In this document: in pieces, positions 10,355 to 20,778 of the stretch
How the letters are laid out: each line of letters starts with the position of its first letter
Numbering within the stretch: the first letter of the stretch is position 1
Source of the DNA: Alphaproteobacteria bacterium MarineAlpha11_Bin1
GTDB taxonomy: Bacteria > Pseudomonadota > Alphaproteobacteria > MPNO01 > UBA830
Direction: 5' to 3'
Length of the DNA stretch: 64,000 bases
Assembly (NCBI GenBank): GCA_002937455.1
Contig: PTJZ01000002.1
Coordinates: forward strand, 1 to 64,000
Notes under the pieces: generated by a model
Databases searched by the model: none
Seen by the model: only the letters and a program-made list of their open reading frames with translations
What the model was told of the DNA's origin: nothing
Translations under genes and position numbers: made by a program

Positions 10355-11776
10355 CTACTCCGCAGTACCGGAGACCGGTTCACCAGCCCGGTCAGCGATA
10401 TCCCGGTTGGTAACGCCCAGCGTCTTAAGCTTTCGGTGAAGCGCAGACCGCTCCATACCGATAAATCGCGCCGTTCGCGAGACATTTCCACCGAATCGCG
10501 ATACCTGAGCAAGCAAGTATTGACGCTCAAAATTCTCCCGAGCCTCTCGAAGCGGCAATGACATAATTTTAGCTCCCCCCCTGAACCCAGCCATAACGGA
10601 AGCCCTGGTACCTAAATCAGGTGGCAGATTATCAACGCCGACTTCCTCCTCAGGCCCTCCGGGTGCCATGATTAGTATCCAATCAACGGCGTTTCGCAGT
10701 TGCCGGACATTTCCGGGCCAGTCACATGCCTGTAGAGCGACCATCGCTTCGCTAGAAATCATCCTCGGAGACACGCCTGAATTACTTGCCGATCGTTCCA
10801 TAAAATGTTCGATCAACACGGGAATATCATCTGGCCGATCCTTTAAGGGCAGAATTTCTATTGGGACGACGTTAAGACGGTAGAATAGATCCTGGCGGAA
10901 ATTTCCAGCCGCCATTTCCGCTTCCATATCGTGGTTTGTCGAGGCAATTACCCGCACATCGACCTCGACAAGTTTGTCACCACCAACACGCGTAAATGTC
11001 TGTTCCTGCAGGACGCGAACAATCTTACCCTGCGTTTCAAGCGGCATGTCACTGACTTCGTCCAACAGCAAAGTACCCCCATTCGCTTGTTCGAGCGTAC
11101 CCACTTTGGCAATTCCATCTGGTTCAACGGATTCCTCGCCAAACAATTCTACTTCCATTCGGTCCGGGTTCATTGCCGCGCAGTTAAGAACAATAAACGG
11201 ACCATCGGCACGGCTTGACATGCGATGTAACTGCCGGGCGAAAACCTCTTTCCCTACGCCCGGTGGCCCCGAAATCAAGACCCGACTATCGGTTGGCGCA
11301 ACCCTCTCCAATGAGCCGCGTAACTGTTTCATCGCAGCCGACGCCGCAACCACGTCTTTAACTTCGCTTGTTTGTTTCCGCAGTTGTTCGTTTTCTTTTT
11401 GTAACTTAGAATTTTCGAGTGCATTTTTTACAGTCAAAATAAGTCGATCGGCCTTGAAGGGTTTCTCGATAAAATCATATGCGCCTAACTTTATTGCGTT
11501 GACAGCGGTCTCAACGTTGCCGTGGCCACTAATCATAATTACCGGAATATCAACAAAATCCGTGTAGACTTTCTCCAGCATTTCCATACCATCAAGGTTG
11601 CTGCCTTCAAGCCAGATATCAAGGATTAGCAGATCCGGAAGCTTTTCCCGGATAGCAGATAGAGCTCCGTCGCTACTAGACGCCGTCCTACAATTGTAAC
11701 CCTCATCCTCGAGGATCGCCGCAATTAAGCTGCTGATATCATCTTCATCATCGATAACTAGAATTTCTTGGGGCAT
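10355..11776 (-). CDS. ntrX: Response regulator NtrX
   Basis: The 473-residue protein has a receiver domain (residues 1-120, acidic pocket DDEDD, phosphoacceptor near Asp53 in LLILDIW), an AAA+ domain with Walker A GPPGVGKE and Walker B GGTLLLDEVSDM, and a C-terminal Fis-type helix-turn-helix (NVSRTARFIGMERSALHRKL). The GAFTGA loop that contacts sigma54 is absent: after ELFGEESVEPDG the chain goes straight to IAKVGTLEQ. It is therefore unlikely to activate sigma54 promoters in the classical way. NtrX pairs with the kinase NtrY, encoded immediately upstream, and in alphaproteobacteria acts in nitrogen, redox and envelope responses. Confidence 0.94.
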   Translation of the reverse strand: MPQEILVIDDEDDISSLIAAILEDEGYNCRTASSSDGALSAIREKLPDLLILDIWLEGSNLDGMEMLEKVYTDFVDIPVIMISGHGNVETAVNAIKLGAYDFIEKPFKADRLILTVKNALENSKLQKENEQLRKQTSEVKDVVAASAAMKQLRGSLERVAPTDSRVLISGPPGVGKEVFARQLHRMSSRADGPFIVLNCAAMNPDRMEVELFGEESVEPDGIAKVGTLEQANGGTLLLDEVSDMPLETQGKIVRVLQEQTFTRVGGDKLVEVDVRVIASTNHDMEAEMAAGNFRQDLFYRLNVVPIEILPLKDRPDDIPVLIEHFMERSASNSGVSPRMISSEAMVALQACDWPGNVRQLRNAVDWILIMAPGGPEEEVGVDNLPPDLGTRASVMAGFRGGAKIMSLPLREARENFERQYLLAQVSRFGGNVSRTARFIGMERSALHRKLKTLGVTNRDIADRAGEPVSGTAE

Positions 11777-11779
11777 CGG

Positions 11780-14047
11780 TTAGCCATCCCCCGCGATGGA
11801 AGGGTCAGCTTTTCCCTTGCGTTCGAATAGGGGAATCTTGACTTCAACCCGGGCACCGTTCACTTCCCCGTCTTCCAATCGAAGTCCCGCGCCGTGATCC
11901 TCCAAAATGGTTTTGACTATCGCAAGGCCTAAACCTGTTCCTTTGGTCCTTGAAGTTACATAAGGTTCAGTCAAGCGATCCGGCGCGCCCGGGGGCAATC
12001 CCGTGCCGTTATCAAGGACTTCAATCAACGCGTCTTCACCTAACACCGAAACTTTGATGCAAACCTCCCCTGGAGAGGATTCGGCTTGTACCTGCCTTCG
12101 GCCATCAATCGCGTCAAGAGCATTCTGGAGTAGATTGGTCATTACCTGAGAGAGCTGGCGGGGGTCCGCAGAAATCCAAACGGGCTCATCGGGAAACTTA
12201 AGATCGAAACGGATTTCGGGATGAGCGTTTCGCGGAAGTACTACCGCCTCTTTGCATATTGAAACAAGATTGGTTTCCTCCATTTCGGGCCGCGGCATAC
12301 GGGCGAAAGACGAAAACTCGTCGACCATCCGACCGATATCACCCACTTGGCGAATTATGGTGTCCGTGCAATTGGAAAATGTGTCGGGGTCAGAGGTAAT
12401 CTCCGATAAATACTTCCGCCGGAGACGCTCAGCAGATAGCTGAATAGGTGTAAGAGGATTTTTTATTTCATGTGCAATCCGGCGAGCGACATCCGACCAA
12501 GCGGCTTTCCGTTGCGCTCCGACAAGTTCAGTGATGTCGTCAAAGGTTACTACGAAACCAACAATTCTGTCCGAAACTACGTCCGCAGCGACACGAACAA
12601 ATAAAGTGCTGGGACGTCGCTTACCTTGGATTATCACCTGCGCCTCAACGAGGGAATTGGGCCGAACGGTAGTTCTACTAATGAGGTCATTGAACTCGGG
12701 TACGACATCCCCGATCATATTTCCTATCTCGCTATCAAGGTTCTTGGATAATAAAGAGTTTGCCGACCTATTAGCGAGGTTGATACGGCCGTTTTCGTCC
12801 ACCCCTATAACCCCCGCCGATACCCCCCCCAAAACCGTTTCAATAAAGTGCCGCCGTTCATCTAGTTGACGATTGGCCTCAACAAGTTCATGCCGCTGCC
12901 CCTCAAGTTGGTCAGTCATCCGATTAAACGCTCGGCTGAGTAGCCCAAGTTCATCCGAGTTTGGTTCTTCCCGAACGCGAGTGGACAAGTCCCCCTCACG
13001 GACCCTTTCCGCCGCAGATGCTAGGTCAGAAATCGGCCGTGACAGCCTGTTTGCAAATACTAACCCGATCCAAATAGCAACGAACAGCAGCAGCAGACCA
13101 ACCAGAATGAAAATCATCGCAAAAGTGATTTCGATCGTTGACCTGCGCCCCTCTATCTCTTCGTATTCACGCGCGGCCCGTTGTGTTTTATCTATGTGCT
13201 CTAAAACATTGGGCTCGACGTATCTGCCCACGTAAAGGAATGTGTCAACAATCCTATCTAGTTTGATTACGGCGCGCAGCCGATCGTCAGTTTCGCTCGT
13301 TAATATAACTACCTCCCCCTTCCGCGCCCGTTCTATAGCATTGAGAGAGACAGGTCCTCGATCGAGAACAAAACCTAGACTCCATTGTGCCAACACCCTG
13401 GCCGAACCGTCCAAAAGATAGATCTCGCTCAGGTTGCGTATCATTCCCTGCGCTGCGAGGAGACGCTGAAACTGCCTAGGGCTTTCGTCAAGCAAAGGTA
13501 TTGCTGGGTCAAGGTCACGCGCGATAGACAGGACATCGCCTCGAATAACCTGTTGGTGCTCTTTCAAATAAGCGGCAGCAACAGCCCGGGAGTCGATAAT
13601 CGCAGTGCGAACTCTCTCACTAAACCAGTTTTCCATTCCATAATTAAAGAAAAAGGCGGAAAATCCTGACACTACAATTGCCGGTGCAAGCGCGATCAGG
13701 CTAAACAATACCACCAATCGCGTGTGAAGGCGCGAGCCTACCTGTCCACGCCGGCGCTCCATCCAAAGGCCCACAAGGTTCCGCGCAACAACCAATCCCA
13801 ACAGTAAAAACACGACAAGGTCTATCTGAAGTAGAACCAAGATGGTGCGTGTGTCCACGCCAAAAGGTGACGTGCCGGTTATCGCCGCGTATGTCGCAAA
13901 GGCTGACGCAAGCGCAACAATAGTCAGGAGTATTGCAAGCCTTCGAGCAAGGCTATATCGGTCATTGACTGCCGACAGCCATGCATAGGCTCCCGCCGCC
14001 CGGGACATAGGAGGCGGCACTTTTATTGGTCGTTCCGCGTCTGCCAC
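11780..14047 (-). CDS. ntrY: Sensor histidine kinase NtrY
   Basis: The 755-residue membrane kinase has several N-terminal membrane segments (for example RLAILLTIVALASAFATYAA and ILVLLQIDLVVFLLLGLVVA), a periplasmic region, and another segment near 310-335. A HAMP domain (LSRPISDLASAAERVREGDL), a PAS domain (IGVDENGRINLANRSA), a HisKA box with ARRIAHEIKNPLTPIQLSAE, and an ATPase domain (NLLQNALDAIDG, DNGTGLPPG, GTGLGLAIV) follow. It starts at a GTG at 14047 with GGA six bases upstream. Its partner NtrX starts three bases after its stop. The signal is not determinable; relatives respond to nitrogen or redox state. Confidence 0.94.
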   Translation of the reverse strand: MADAERPIKVPPPMSRAAGAYAWLSAVNDRYSLARRLAILLTIVALASAFATYAAITGTSPFGVDTRTILVLLQIDLVVFLLLGLVVARNLVGLWMERRRGQVGSRLHTRLVVLFSLIALAPAIVVSGFSAFFFNYGMENWFSERVRTAIIDSRAVAAAYLKEHQQVIRGDVLSIARDLDPAIPLLDESPRQFQRLLAAQGMIRNLSEIYLLDGSARVLAQWSLGFVLDRGPVSLNAIERARKGEVVILTSETDDRLRAVIKLDRIVDTFLYVGRYVEPNVLEHIDKTQRAAREYEEIEGRRSTIEITFAMIFILVGLLLLFVAIWIGLVFANRLSRPISDLASAAERVREGDLSTRVREEPNSDELGLLSRAFNRMTDQLEGQRHELVEANRQLDERRHFIETVLGGVSAGVIGVDENGRINLANRSANSLLSKNLDSEIGNMIGDVVPEFNDLISRTTVRPNSLVEAQVIIQGKRRPSTLFVRVAADVVSDRIVGFVVTFDDITELVGAQRKAAWSDVARRIAHEIKNPLTPIQLSAERLRRKYLSEITSDPDTFSNCTDTIIRQVGDIGRMVDEFSSFARMPRPEMEETNLVSICKEAVVLPRNAHPEIRFDLKFPDEPVWISADPRQLSQVMTNLLQNALDAIDGRRQVQAESSPGEVCIKVSVLGEDALIEVLDNGTGLPPGAPDRLTEPYVTSRTKGTGLGLAIVKTILEDHGAGLRLEDGEVNGARVEVKIPLFERKGKADPSIAGDG

Positions 14048-14080
14048 ATCATATCCATTTGATCGCCGTTAACCATTTGG

Positions 14081-15520
14081 TCACTGCAAACCACGAATAA
14101 CTTCTATATCTAGGTCTCGGATCTTCTTTCTCAGAGTATTGCGATTCAAACCCAGAATTTCAGAAGCTCGTATCTGATTTCCTCCGGTCGCACTTAGTGT
14201 AAGTGTGATCAAGGGCTGCTCCATCTCGCGTAAAATCCGCATATATAAACCCTTTGACGGTACACCCCCATCAGACTCCGAGAAAGTACGTTCCAGATGC
14301 CGGTAAATTGCTTCGGAAAGAGTTTCATCTTCATCTTTAACACCCCGGCCTGCCGAATAGGCCCCGGAAAGCTCCTGTCGGACAATTTCACTGGAAATTG
14401 TATCGTCGGCATATAGAGCTGCAAGCCGTTGAATAAGGTTTTCCAATTCTCGTACGTTACCGGACCATGTATGGCCCATCAAAATCGCCATTGCGTCAGG
14501 CTCAAGGGTCTTAAACGCAAGGCCATTTTCGGCACCTCGAGCAAAGAAATGGCCCACCAATTCTTGAATATCCTCCGTACGCTCGCGCAGCGGCGGTAAC
14601 CTTATCGGCACGACATTAAGGCGGTAGTATAGATCCTCGCGAAAGCGTCCCTGGCGGACCTCATGCAATAAATCTCGGTGTGTTGCAGCAACAATGCGGA
14701 CGTCCGCTTTTATGGGAGTGCGGCCGCCAAGGGTAGTGTATTCACCTTCCTGCAGAACGCGCAGCAGTCGTGTTTGCGCATCTAGCGGCATGTCACCGAT
14801 TTCATCAAGGAACAGTGTTCCGCGCTGCGCCTGTTCAAATCTACCGATCCCGCGCGTCGTCGCACCGGTGAATGCACCACGCTCATATCCAAAAAGTTCT
14901 GCTTCCACTAATTCACGAGGTATCGCCGCCATATTAATCGCGACAAACGGACCGTTACGGCGTTTCCCGTAATCGTGCAACGCCCGTGCGACCAGTTCTT
15001 TTCCAGTCCCAGATTCGCCATTCACCATAACTGTCAAATCGGTTGTCATCAAACGGGCTAGAACCCGATATATGTTCTGCATCGGCGCAGATCGGCCAAT
15101 AAGAGGTAATTTTTCAATCTGCTGCGCCGGGACCACCGGAACCGTATCCGTTCTTTCACGCAGTGCGCGCTCCACCACTGCCAAAAGCTCTGGCAAATCG
15201 AAGGGTTTAGGCAGATATTCGTATGCACCACGCTCATTAGCCTTCACCGCTGTAAGCAGCGTGCTTTGCGCACTCATCACAATCACTTTTAGTTCAGGCC
15301 GGAATTCCCTGATCCGAAGAACCAGATCTAACCCGTTTTCGTCTGGCATGATGACATCGGTAATTACGAGATCCCCCTCTCCACCCGCTACCCATGACCA
15401 TAGTGTCCGCGCATTTCCCGAAACCTTTACGTCGTAACCTTCTCGGATCAAGGCGCGCTCTAGAACTGTTCGGATAGCCCGGTCATCATCGGCGATTAAA
15501 ACAGTAGATATCTCGCTCAT
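14081..15520 (-). CDS. ntrC: Nitrogen regulation response regulator NtrC (sigma54 activator)
   Basis: The 479-residue protein has a receiver domain ([10 protein letters not shown], phosphoacceptor Asp about residue 55 in [10 protein letters not shown]), a sigma54-interacting AAA+ domain with Walker [15 protein letters not shown], the complete [12 protein letters not shown] loop, [14 protein letters not shown], and a Fis-type DNA-binding end ([19 protein letters not shown]). It activates nitrogen-assimilation genes with sigma54. The ATG at 15520 overlaps the ntrB stop in an ATGA, which argues for translational coupling and against the longer frame start at 15556. Confidence 0.97.
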   Translation of the reverse strand: MSEISTVLIADDDRAIRTVLERALIREGYDVKVSGNARTLWSWVAGGEGDLVITDVIMPDENGLDLVLRIREFRPELKVIVMSAQSTLLTAVKANERGAYEYLPKPFDLPELLAVVERALRERTDTVPVVPAQQIEKLPLIGRSAPMQNIYRVLARLMTTDLTVMVNGESGTGKELVARALHDYGKRRNGPFVAINMAAIPRELVEAELFGYERGAFTGATTRGIGRFEQAQRGTLFLDEIGDMPLDAQTRLLRVLQEGEYTTLGGRTPIKADVRIVAATHRDLLHEVRQGRFREDLYYRLNVVPIRLPPLRERTEDIQELVGHFFARGAENGLAFKTLEPDAMAILMGHTWSGNVRELENLIQRLAALYADDTISSEIVRQELSGAYSAGRGVKDEDETLSEAIYRHLERTFSESDGGVPSKGLYMRILREMEQPLITLTLSATGGNQIRASEILGLNRNTLRKKIRDLDIEVIRGLQ

Positions 15521-16644
15521 GATTTTTCTTCCATTCCTGATCCACCATCCTGACACATTGGGAGTCGAAGCCGAAACTCGGTCCCCGTGTCCGCCGTATC
15601 GAATTCAATTATTCCGCCATGGTCTCCGACAACTTTCGCTGCAAGCGCCATACCGAGACCCGATCCGTCAGATTTTGATGTCACAAACGGGTCAAACAAA
15701 TTTTCGGCCACGTCTGGGGAAATTCCTCGACCGTTGTCTATGACGGCCACCAATAAAGGTAGTTGTATCTGCGTCCCACCTCCGGGCAGCGCCAATCGGA
15801 CACTGTGCTGGTACGCTGTCCGAAGAATAATTTTTCCTTCGTTTTCAGTAACCGCTTCGCAAGCGTTTTTAACCACGTTCAATAAGGCCTGGATCAGCTG
15901 ATCTGCATTTCCATGCACTGGTGGTAAAGAAGGGTCGTATTCTTCAACAAAGTATACGTGTCGACCGAATCCCGCTTCCGCGACTTGGCGTACCCTCTCC
16001 AAGATCTGATGGATGTTAACGGCCGTCCTGTCGATTGTGGCGTCAGAGAACAATCCCATACTATCGACAAGGTCACAGATCCGATCGGTTTCCTCACAAA
16101 TAAGTCGTGTGAGACCAAGATCTTCGTCACTGGATACCGACCGCTCAAGCAACTGCGCCGCGCCGCGGATACCTGATAACGGGTTTTTCACTTCATGGGC
16201 AAGGACAGCCGCCAAACCGTTAACCGATCGCGCTGCATTTCGATGTGTAATCTGACTATTTATCTGCCGCGCAATTGACTGTTCATGAAGTGAAATAACA
16301 GTCAGATCGTATCCGTCTCCGAGGGGCGCCGCGGTTATAGCCAGATTTCTAGTGCCTCCTTCAAAGAAGGATAGCGATACATCATACTCAGAAATGCTTT
16401 TTTGGCCCTGTAAAGCTTGCGATACTAACGACAGTAGCGGGCTATGCGGAGGCATAATCTCCTCCAGATTTAACCCCGTCAATCCATTTGCACCGTGCCC
16501 GAAAAATTGCTCAGCAGCAATATTAAGAAAACGGATACGCATAGCTGAATCGACGGCCAAAACAGCGAATGGAAGTGCACCGAGGATCATATCAGAATCA
16601 AGTGGACGTAAGGAAAAACCGCCTGATTCTATCAACGAAGACAT
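15517..16644 (-). CDS. ntrB: Nitrogen regulation sensor kinase NtrB
   Basis: The 375-residue cytoplasmic kinase phosphorylates NtrC. It has an N-terminal PAS domain ([20 protein letters not shown]), the phosphoacceptor His in [19 protein letters not shown], and an ATPase domain ([32 protein letters not shown]). There is no membrane segment, in keeping with control by PII proteins. The ATG at 16644 shares one base with the dusB stop (TGATG) and has a strong ribosome site, GGGAGGAG. A longer start at 16665 inside dusB is unlikely. Confidence 0.97.
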   Translation of the reverse strand: MSSLIESGGFSLRPLDSDMILGALPFAVLAVDSAMRIRFLNIAAEQFFGHGANGLTGLNLEEIMPPHSPLLSLVSQALQGQKSISEYDVSLSFFEGGTRNLAITAAPLGDGYDLTVISLHEQSIARQINSQITHRNAARSVNGLAAVLAHEVKNPLSGIRGAAQLLERSVSSDEDLGLTRLICEETDRICDLVDSMGLFSDATIDRTAVNIHQILERVRQVAEAGFGRHVYFVEEYDPSLPPVHGNADQLIQALLNVVKNACEAVTENEGKIILRTAYQHSVRLALPGGGTQIQLPLLVAVIDNGRGISPDVAENLFDPFVTSKSDGSGLGMALAAKVVGDHGGIIEFDTADTGTEFRLRLPMCQDGGSGMEEKS

Positions 16645-17630
16645 CAGACACTCCTCCCTTCCCATTCGCCATCAAAGAAATAATTTATTTCATCCTGCAC
16701 TAACGATAGGTTTTCTAACCTATTGATATTATGTCGGAATTCTTTTGAAAATTTATAGCCTTGGCTATACCAGGCGAGGTGCTTACGTGCTATTCGAAGG
16801 CCACGATAAGTTCCAAAATATTCTAGCATATCCTCGAAATGACCGCGAACTATCTGGGCCCGCTCGGGTAGTGAAGGATCAGCCACCCGTTCCCCAGTTA
16901 ATAGGTATTGAACAACTTGACCAGGAAACCAAGGACGTCCGGTGGCCCCTCGGCCGATCATCACACCGGCCGCACCGGATTGATATACGGCTTTATCCAC
17001 ATCATCCAAGGTCTGAATATCACCATTCGCAATAACCGGTATTGACACCGCATCTGTCACATTGCGGATAAATCTCCAATCCGCTGTTCCTGTGTACATT
17101 TGACACCTCGTGCGGCCATGCACAGTGATAAGTTGAACGCCCTCATTTTCAGCTATTCTCGCTAGTTCCGGAGCATTAAGGCTATTCTCATCCCACCCTT
17201 TCCGCATTTTTAAAGTTACTGGAACATCCACGGCGTTAACGGTGGCCTCAATAATCTTCCGCGCGTGATCGAGATCCCGCATCAGCGCCGAACCAGATTG
17301 TTTATTGACAACCTTCTTAACTGGACACCCCATATTAATATCGATTATGGCGGCCCCACGATCGACATTCATCTTTGCCGCTTCGGCCATAATCACCGGC
17401 TCGTAGCCGGCGAGTTGTACCGCAATAGGCTCCTCATCAACCAAATTCGAGGTCATTTTCAGAGTTTTTTGGTTGGCATGGACCATGGCTTGGCTAGCGA
17501 TCATCTCTGAAACGACCAGTCCAGCGCCCCATTTCCTTACCAGCCTCCTGAACGGCAGATCGGAAATACCGGACATTGGCGCCAGAATCACCGGCGATTC
17601 TAGCACAACAGATCCAATGCGGATGGGCAT
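16644..17630 (-). CDS. dusB: tRNA-dihydrouridine synthase DusB (NifR3)
   Basis: The 328-residue flavoenzyme reduces uridine to dihydrouridine in the D-loop of tRNAs, using FMN and NADPH. Family marks are [19 protein letters not shown] at the N-terminus, [20 protein letters not shown] with the catalytic Cys, [23 protein letters not shown] and VIANGDIQ. It is the first gene of the coupled dusB-ntrB-ntrC unit, the same order as nifR3-ntrB-ntrC in Rhodobacter and other alphaproteobacteria. Confidence 0.97.
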   Translation of the reverse strand: MPIRIGSVVLESPVILAPMSGISDLPFRRLVRKWGAGLVVSEMIASQAMVHANQKTLKMTSNLVDEEPIAVQLAGYEPVIMAEAAKMNVDRGAAIIDINMGCPVKKVVNKQSGSALMRDLDHARKIIEATVNAVDVPVTLKMRKGWDENSLNAPELARIAENEGVQLITVHGRTRCQMYTGTADWRFIRNVTDAVSIPVIANGDIQTLDDVDKAVYQSGAAGVMIGRGATGRPWFPGQVVQYLLTGERVADPSLPERAQIVRGHFEDMLEYFGTYRGLRIARKHLAWYSQGYKFSKEFRHNINRLENLSLVQDEINYFFDGEWEGRSV

Positions 17631-17702
17631 TATTTAGGCAGCATTTTTTTCGTGATGAAAAGGTAGGCAACCTTAACTCTGACAGGCAAAAAAATCAATC
17701 AG

Positions 17703-18512
17703 TTATCCGGAACCTGCCAGTATTACATCCGTGACAAACTTCACGCCCAGATATGCTAGTGTAATTAGCAGATACGCGGCTAGAATATATCGCGCTGCTC
17801 GACGACCTCTAATACCAGTCCTAACATGAACCAACAAAAGCGTAATGATGACGCCGAATGTCATCATTGAAAACGTCGTTTTATAATTTAATTCAATTAA
17901 ACGACCGGACTGAAAATACTCCGCTCCCATACCACTAAGAAGGCCAAGGCCAAGAACCAGCCCACCCGCGGTTAATAAAGTAACCTGAATACGTTCACCA
18001 TCCGCAACAGATGGTAACAACCTCGCAAACCCACCCGGCCGCTTTTGCTTTAGTGCGTTTTCTTGGAGGATTACTGCTAAGCCTGAGATAGCACCAATTG
18101 TCAGCAGACCGTATGTCACAACCGAAATGAGAATATGGTATTGCACCCATGCCGTGGGGGCCTGTTCTGTCATCGCTCTCTCGGGCTGGTGTAGCCAGAG
18201 CGTGGCCAAAAGCGCAATAATAACCATATACGGCAGCACTATCGGTGCCAGCTTCCAGGCGTCTCGCATCATGGCCGAAAGGACCCCGAAAACGGCTAGG
18301 CTAGTGGCGATCGTAACCCAAAGAGCTGATGCGAGCCCGGTACGCCAACCCGGTGCAAACGTCGCCAATACCCAAGTAACAGGTCCGGCAACAGCAACAG
18401 CAAGTAGGCCCCAGAACAAGGCATCACGGGTCGCGTTGCGACGTAACGATATAATCGTTGCGGGTAACAGGGCGAGAAAAGCGGATATTGTTAGTAAAGT
18501 GTGAGAAAGCAT
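17703..18512 (-). CDS. CcsA/YpjD-type cytochrome c assembly family membrane protein
   Basis: The 269-residue protein is almost entirely hydrophobic, with about eight membrane helices. The stretch YHILISVVTYGLLTIGAISG contains a conserved His at a position typical of the CcsA/CcmC haem-handling fold, and LNYKTTFSMMTFG lies in the second half of the domain. Proteins of this length in proteobacteria are usually annotated YpjD-like and have no firmly assigned role; haem or cytochrome c assembly is an inference from the family. It is divergently oriented from ispDF across a 126-base gap. Confidence 0.78.
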   Translation of the reverse strand: MLSHTLLTISAFLALLPATIISLRRNATRDALFWGLLAVAVAGPVTWVLATFAPGWRTGLASALWVTIATSLAVFGVLSAMMRDAWKLAPIVLPYMVIIALLATLWLHQPERAMTEQAPTAWVQYHILISVVTYGLLTIGAISGLAVILQENALKQKRPGGFARLLPSVADGERIQVTLLTAGGLVLGLGLLSGMGAEYFQSGRLIELNYKTTFSMMTFGVIITLLLVHVRTGIRGRRAARYILAAYLLITLAYLGVKFVTDVILAGSG

Positions 18513-18638
18513 ATATAGATAATAGCATTGGAAGCGATGCTACGTCGTCATCTAACTTAAGCAGACTTTTTTTGGGAATCGGTTGGCGGCGTTCTAGGTT
18601 TCCCGTAACTTGATCCTCTACCCTCCTTAGGAGTTTCG

Positions 18639-19796
18639 ATGGCTCACAGTGCCGCCCTGATACTTGCCGGAGGCTCCGGCAGTCGCCTCGGATCCGACAC
18701 CCCGAAACAGTATCTCCAATTTAACGGAATTTCGATGCTCCGCAGAACCGTAGATGTCTTTGCGAACCATCCCGCGATTGAAACCATTAAAATCGTTATC
18801 CGTGCCGAAGATAGGGATCTTTTAGATGAAGCGATGAGAGATAAGGACATTGCGCCGCCTATTATCGGTGGCACAACTCGCCAAGAGTCAGTAATTAATG
18901 GCCTCGAAGTAATGGCAGTAGACGCGCCAGAATATGTATTGATCCACGATGCTGCAAGGCCATTCGCCAATGTTGCTACTATCGACCGGGTACTCGCCGC
19001 GCTAAAAACATCACCAGCGGCTTTACCAGGAATTCCCGTGACCGATACTTTAAAGCGATGTGTGGGTGACCCGCTGATGGTCAGCGATACCGTTGACCGT
19101 TTGGGGTTATGGCATGCACAAACTCCGCAGGGGTTTCGTTTCGCCGATATTCTTAGTGCTCATCGGGCCTGTAAAGGACTGAAGATGACTGACGATTCCG
19201 CAATCGCCGAGCACGTAGGGTTACCAATCGCATTGGTACAGGGGAATAGCGAAAATTTCAAAATAACCACAGCTGAAGATTTAAGATGGGCGCAGCGCAT
19301 GACTTTGAACACAAGTGGCGATATTCGAGTGGGTAATGGCTTTGATGTTCACGCTCTTGGTCGAGGAAATCATATAGTTCTTTGCGGGGTCAAGATACCT
19401 CATAGCCGAGGTTTAGAGGGTCATTCCGACGCTGACGTAGCTATGCACGCGGTAACAGATGCACTTCTGGGCGCAGTCGCGAAGGGCGATATCGGAAGCC
19501 ACTTTCCGCCTTCGGAACCAGAATGGCAGGGACGGCCGTCCAGTATATTCCTCGAACATGCCGTTATATTGATCACGGAACTAGGCGGAAGCATCGGAAA
19601 CATTGATCTAACGATTATCTGTGAAGCACCGAGGATAGGCCCGCATCGTGCCGAAATGGTTTCTTCCTTAGCCAACATCCTCAAAATCTCTCCAGACAGA
19701 GTTAGCGTGAAAGCCACAACAACGGAAATGTTGGGTTTCACGGGCCGGGGAGAAGGGATAGCAGCCCAAGCCTCAGCCCTTGTCCGCCTCAGATAA
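18639..19796 (+). CDS. ispDF: Bifunctional IspD/IspF (MEP pathway of isoprenoid synthesis)
   Basis: The 385-residue fusion joins two steps of the non-mevalonate pathway. Residues 1-225 are 2-C-methyl-D-erythritol 4-phosphate cytidylyltransferase (LILAGGSGSRLGSDTPKQYLQ, then VLIHDAARPF). Residues about 228-385 are 2-C-methyl-D-erythritol 2,4-cyclodiphosphate synthase (VGNGFDVHALG with metal ligands, GHSDADVAMHAVTDALLGA, KATTTEMLGFTGRGEGIAAQ). The fusion is frequent in alphaproteobacteria. A strong AGGAG precedes the ATG. dxr and uppS elsewhere in the window belong to the same route. pgpA starts three bases after the stop. Confidence 0.97.
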   Translation: MAHSAALILAGGSGSRLGSDTPKQYLQFNGISMLRRTVDVFANHPAIETIKIVIRAEDRDLLDEAMRDKDIAPPIIGGTTRQESVINGLEVMAVDAPEYVLIHDAARPFANVATIDRVLAALKTSPAALPGIPVTDTLKRCVGDPLMVSDTVDRLGLWHAQTPQGFRFADILSAHRACKGLKMTDDSAIAEHVGLPIALVQGNSENFKITTAEDLRWAQRMTLNTSGDIRVGNGFDVHALGRGNHIVLCGVKIPHSRGLEGHSDADVAMHAVTDALLGAVAKGDIGSHFPPSEPEWQGRPSSIFLEHAVILITELGGSIGNIDLTIICEAPRIGPHRAEMVSSLANILKISPDRVSVKATTTEMLGFTGRGEGIAAQASALVRLR

Positions 19797-19799
19797 AAA

Positions 19800-20291
19800 A
19801 TGAAGTTCGGTAAGCTTCCATCGGGATTATCTTTCTGGCACCCAGCGGTTCTGATTTCCACCTTCGGCGGAACCGGCCTATTACCGGTCGCACCTGGGAC
19901 TTGGGGCTCCCTATTCGCATTGCCCTTCGCCTGGCTTATCGCCTCCGAATTCGGCAGTCTGGGTCTTCTGACTGCTTCGGCTGTCGCCCTGCTGGCGGGA
20001 GTTTGGTCTTCCACGTACTATCTGAAATCCACTTCCCTCAAGGACCCCGGAACGATCGTTATCGACGAGACAGCTGGCCAGTTCCTGGTCCTTGCCTTCG
20101 TCCCGCTGAATTTTTGGTGGTACCTTGCCGGTTTTATCTTGTTCCGTATCGCCGACATCCTAAAACCCTGGCCCGCATCGTGGGCGGATCGTTTCCTACC
20201 CGGAGCCTGGGGTATAATGACTGATGATATTTTCGCAGCTCTATACCCAATCGGGATCCTTTACAGCGTAAACAACTATCTATTTGGTTAA
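19800..20291 (+). CDS. pgpA: Phosphatidylglycerophosphatase A
   Basis: The 163-residue membrane protein dephosphorylates phosphatidylglycerophosphate to phosphatidylglycerol. It has the PgpA signature STFGGTGLLPVAPGTWGSL near residues 20-38, the conserved acidic motif VIDETAGQFL, and RIADILKPWPASWADR followed by GIMTDDIFAA, all typical for the family. Three or four membrane helices are evident. It sits between ispDF and cinA, the usual order in alphaproteobacteria. Confidence 0.95.
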   Translation: MKFGKLPSGLSFWHPAVLISTFGGTGLLPVAPGTWGSLFALPFAWLIASEFGSLGLLTASAVALLAGVWSSTYYLKSTSLKDPGTIVIDETAGQFLVLAFVPLNFWWYLAGFILFRIADILKPWPASWADRFLPGAWGIMTDDIFAALYPIGILYSVNNYLFG

Positions 20292-20295
20292 CAAA

Positions 20296-20778
20296 ATGAT
20301 CGATAAAAACGTCCGAACTGCAGCCCAAGTTCTTATAGCGAACTGTCTTGAAGCGGGCCTGATGGTTACAACGGTCGAATCTTGTACCGGCGGACTAGTC
20401 GCCGCTTCTCTGACAGAAATTCCCGGTTCTTCGGCAGTCTTGGACCGTGGGTTTGTCACTTACACGAACGAGGCTAAGAATGAACTGGTTGATGTCCCGA
20501 TGAAACTCTTTTCGAAGGTGGGAGCGGTCAGCGAAGAAGTCGCTCGCGCAATGGCAGTTGGGGGCATAGAAAATTCCCGAGCAGATATTTCGGTAGGTAT
20601 AACGGGCGTAGCCGGGCCGGGCCAAAGCGAGAATAAATTGGCAGGTCTGGTGCATATTTGTGCGGCTAGGAAAAATACGGAAGTCCTGCACGAATGCTGC
20701 ATGTTCGTTGGTGATCGAGCTGCAGTGCGAAAGGCTTCGGTTCTGAAGGCGTTCGAACTTATCAGCCGTCTGCTATGA
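20296..20778 (+). CDS. cinA: CinA-like nicotinamide-nucleotide amidase
   Basis: The 160-residue protein matches the stand-alone C-terminal CinA domain (PncC), which deamidates nicotinamide mononucleotide to nicotinate mononucleotide in NAD salvage. It shows TVESCTGGLVAASLTEIPGSS with the catalytic Ser/Thr region, GFVTYTNEAKNELVDV, and SVGITGVAGPGQSENK. The N-terminal molybdopterin-like domain of full CinA is absent, as usual in this context. I start it at the ATG at 20296, five bases after the pgpA stop; a TTG at 20284 would overlap pgpA. The stop overlaps the DUF429 start in ATGA. Confidence 0.94.
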   Translation: MIDKNVRTAAQVLIANCLEAGLMVTTVESCTGGLVAASLTEIPGSSAVLDRGFVTYTNEAKNELVDVPMKLFSKVGAVSEEVARAMAVGGIENSRADISVGITGVAGPGQSENKLAGLVHICAARKNTEVLHECCMFVGDRAAVRKASVLKAFELISRLL

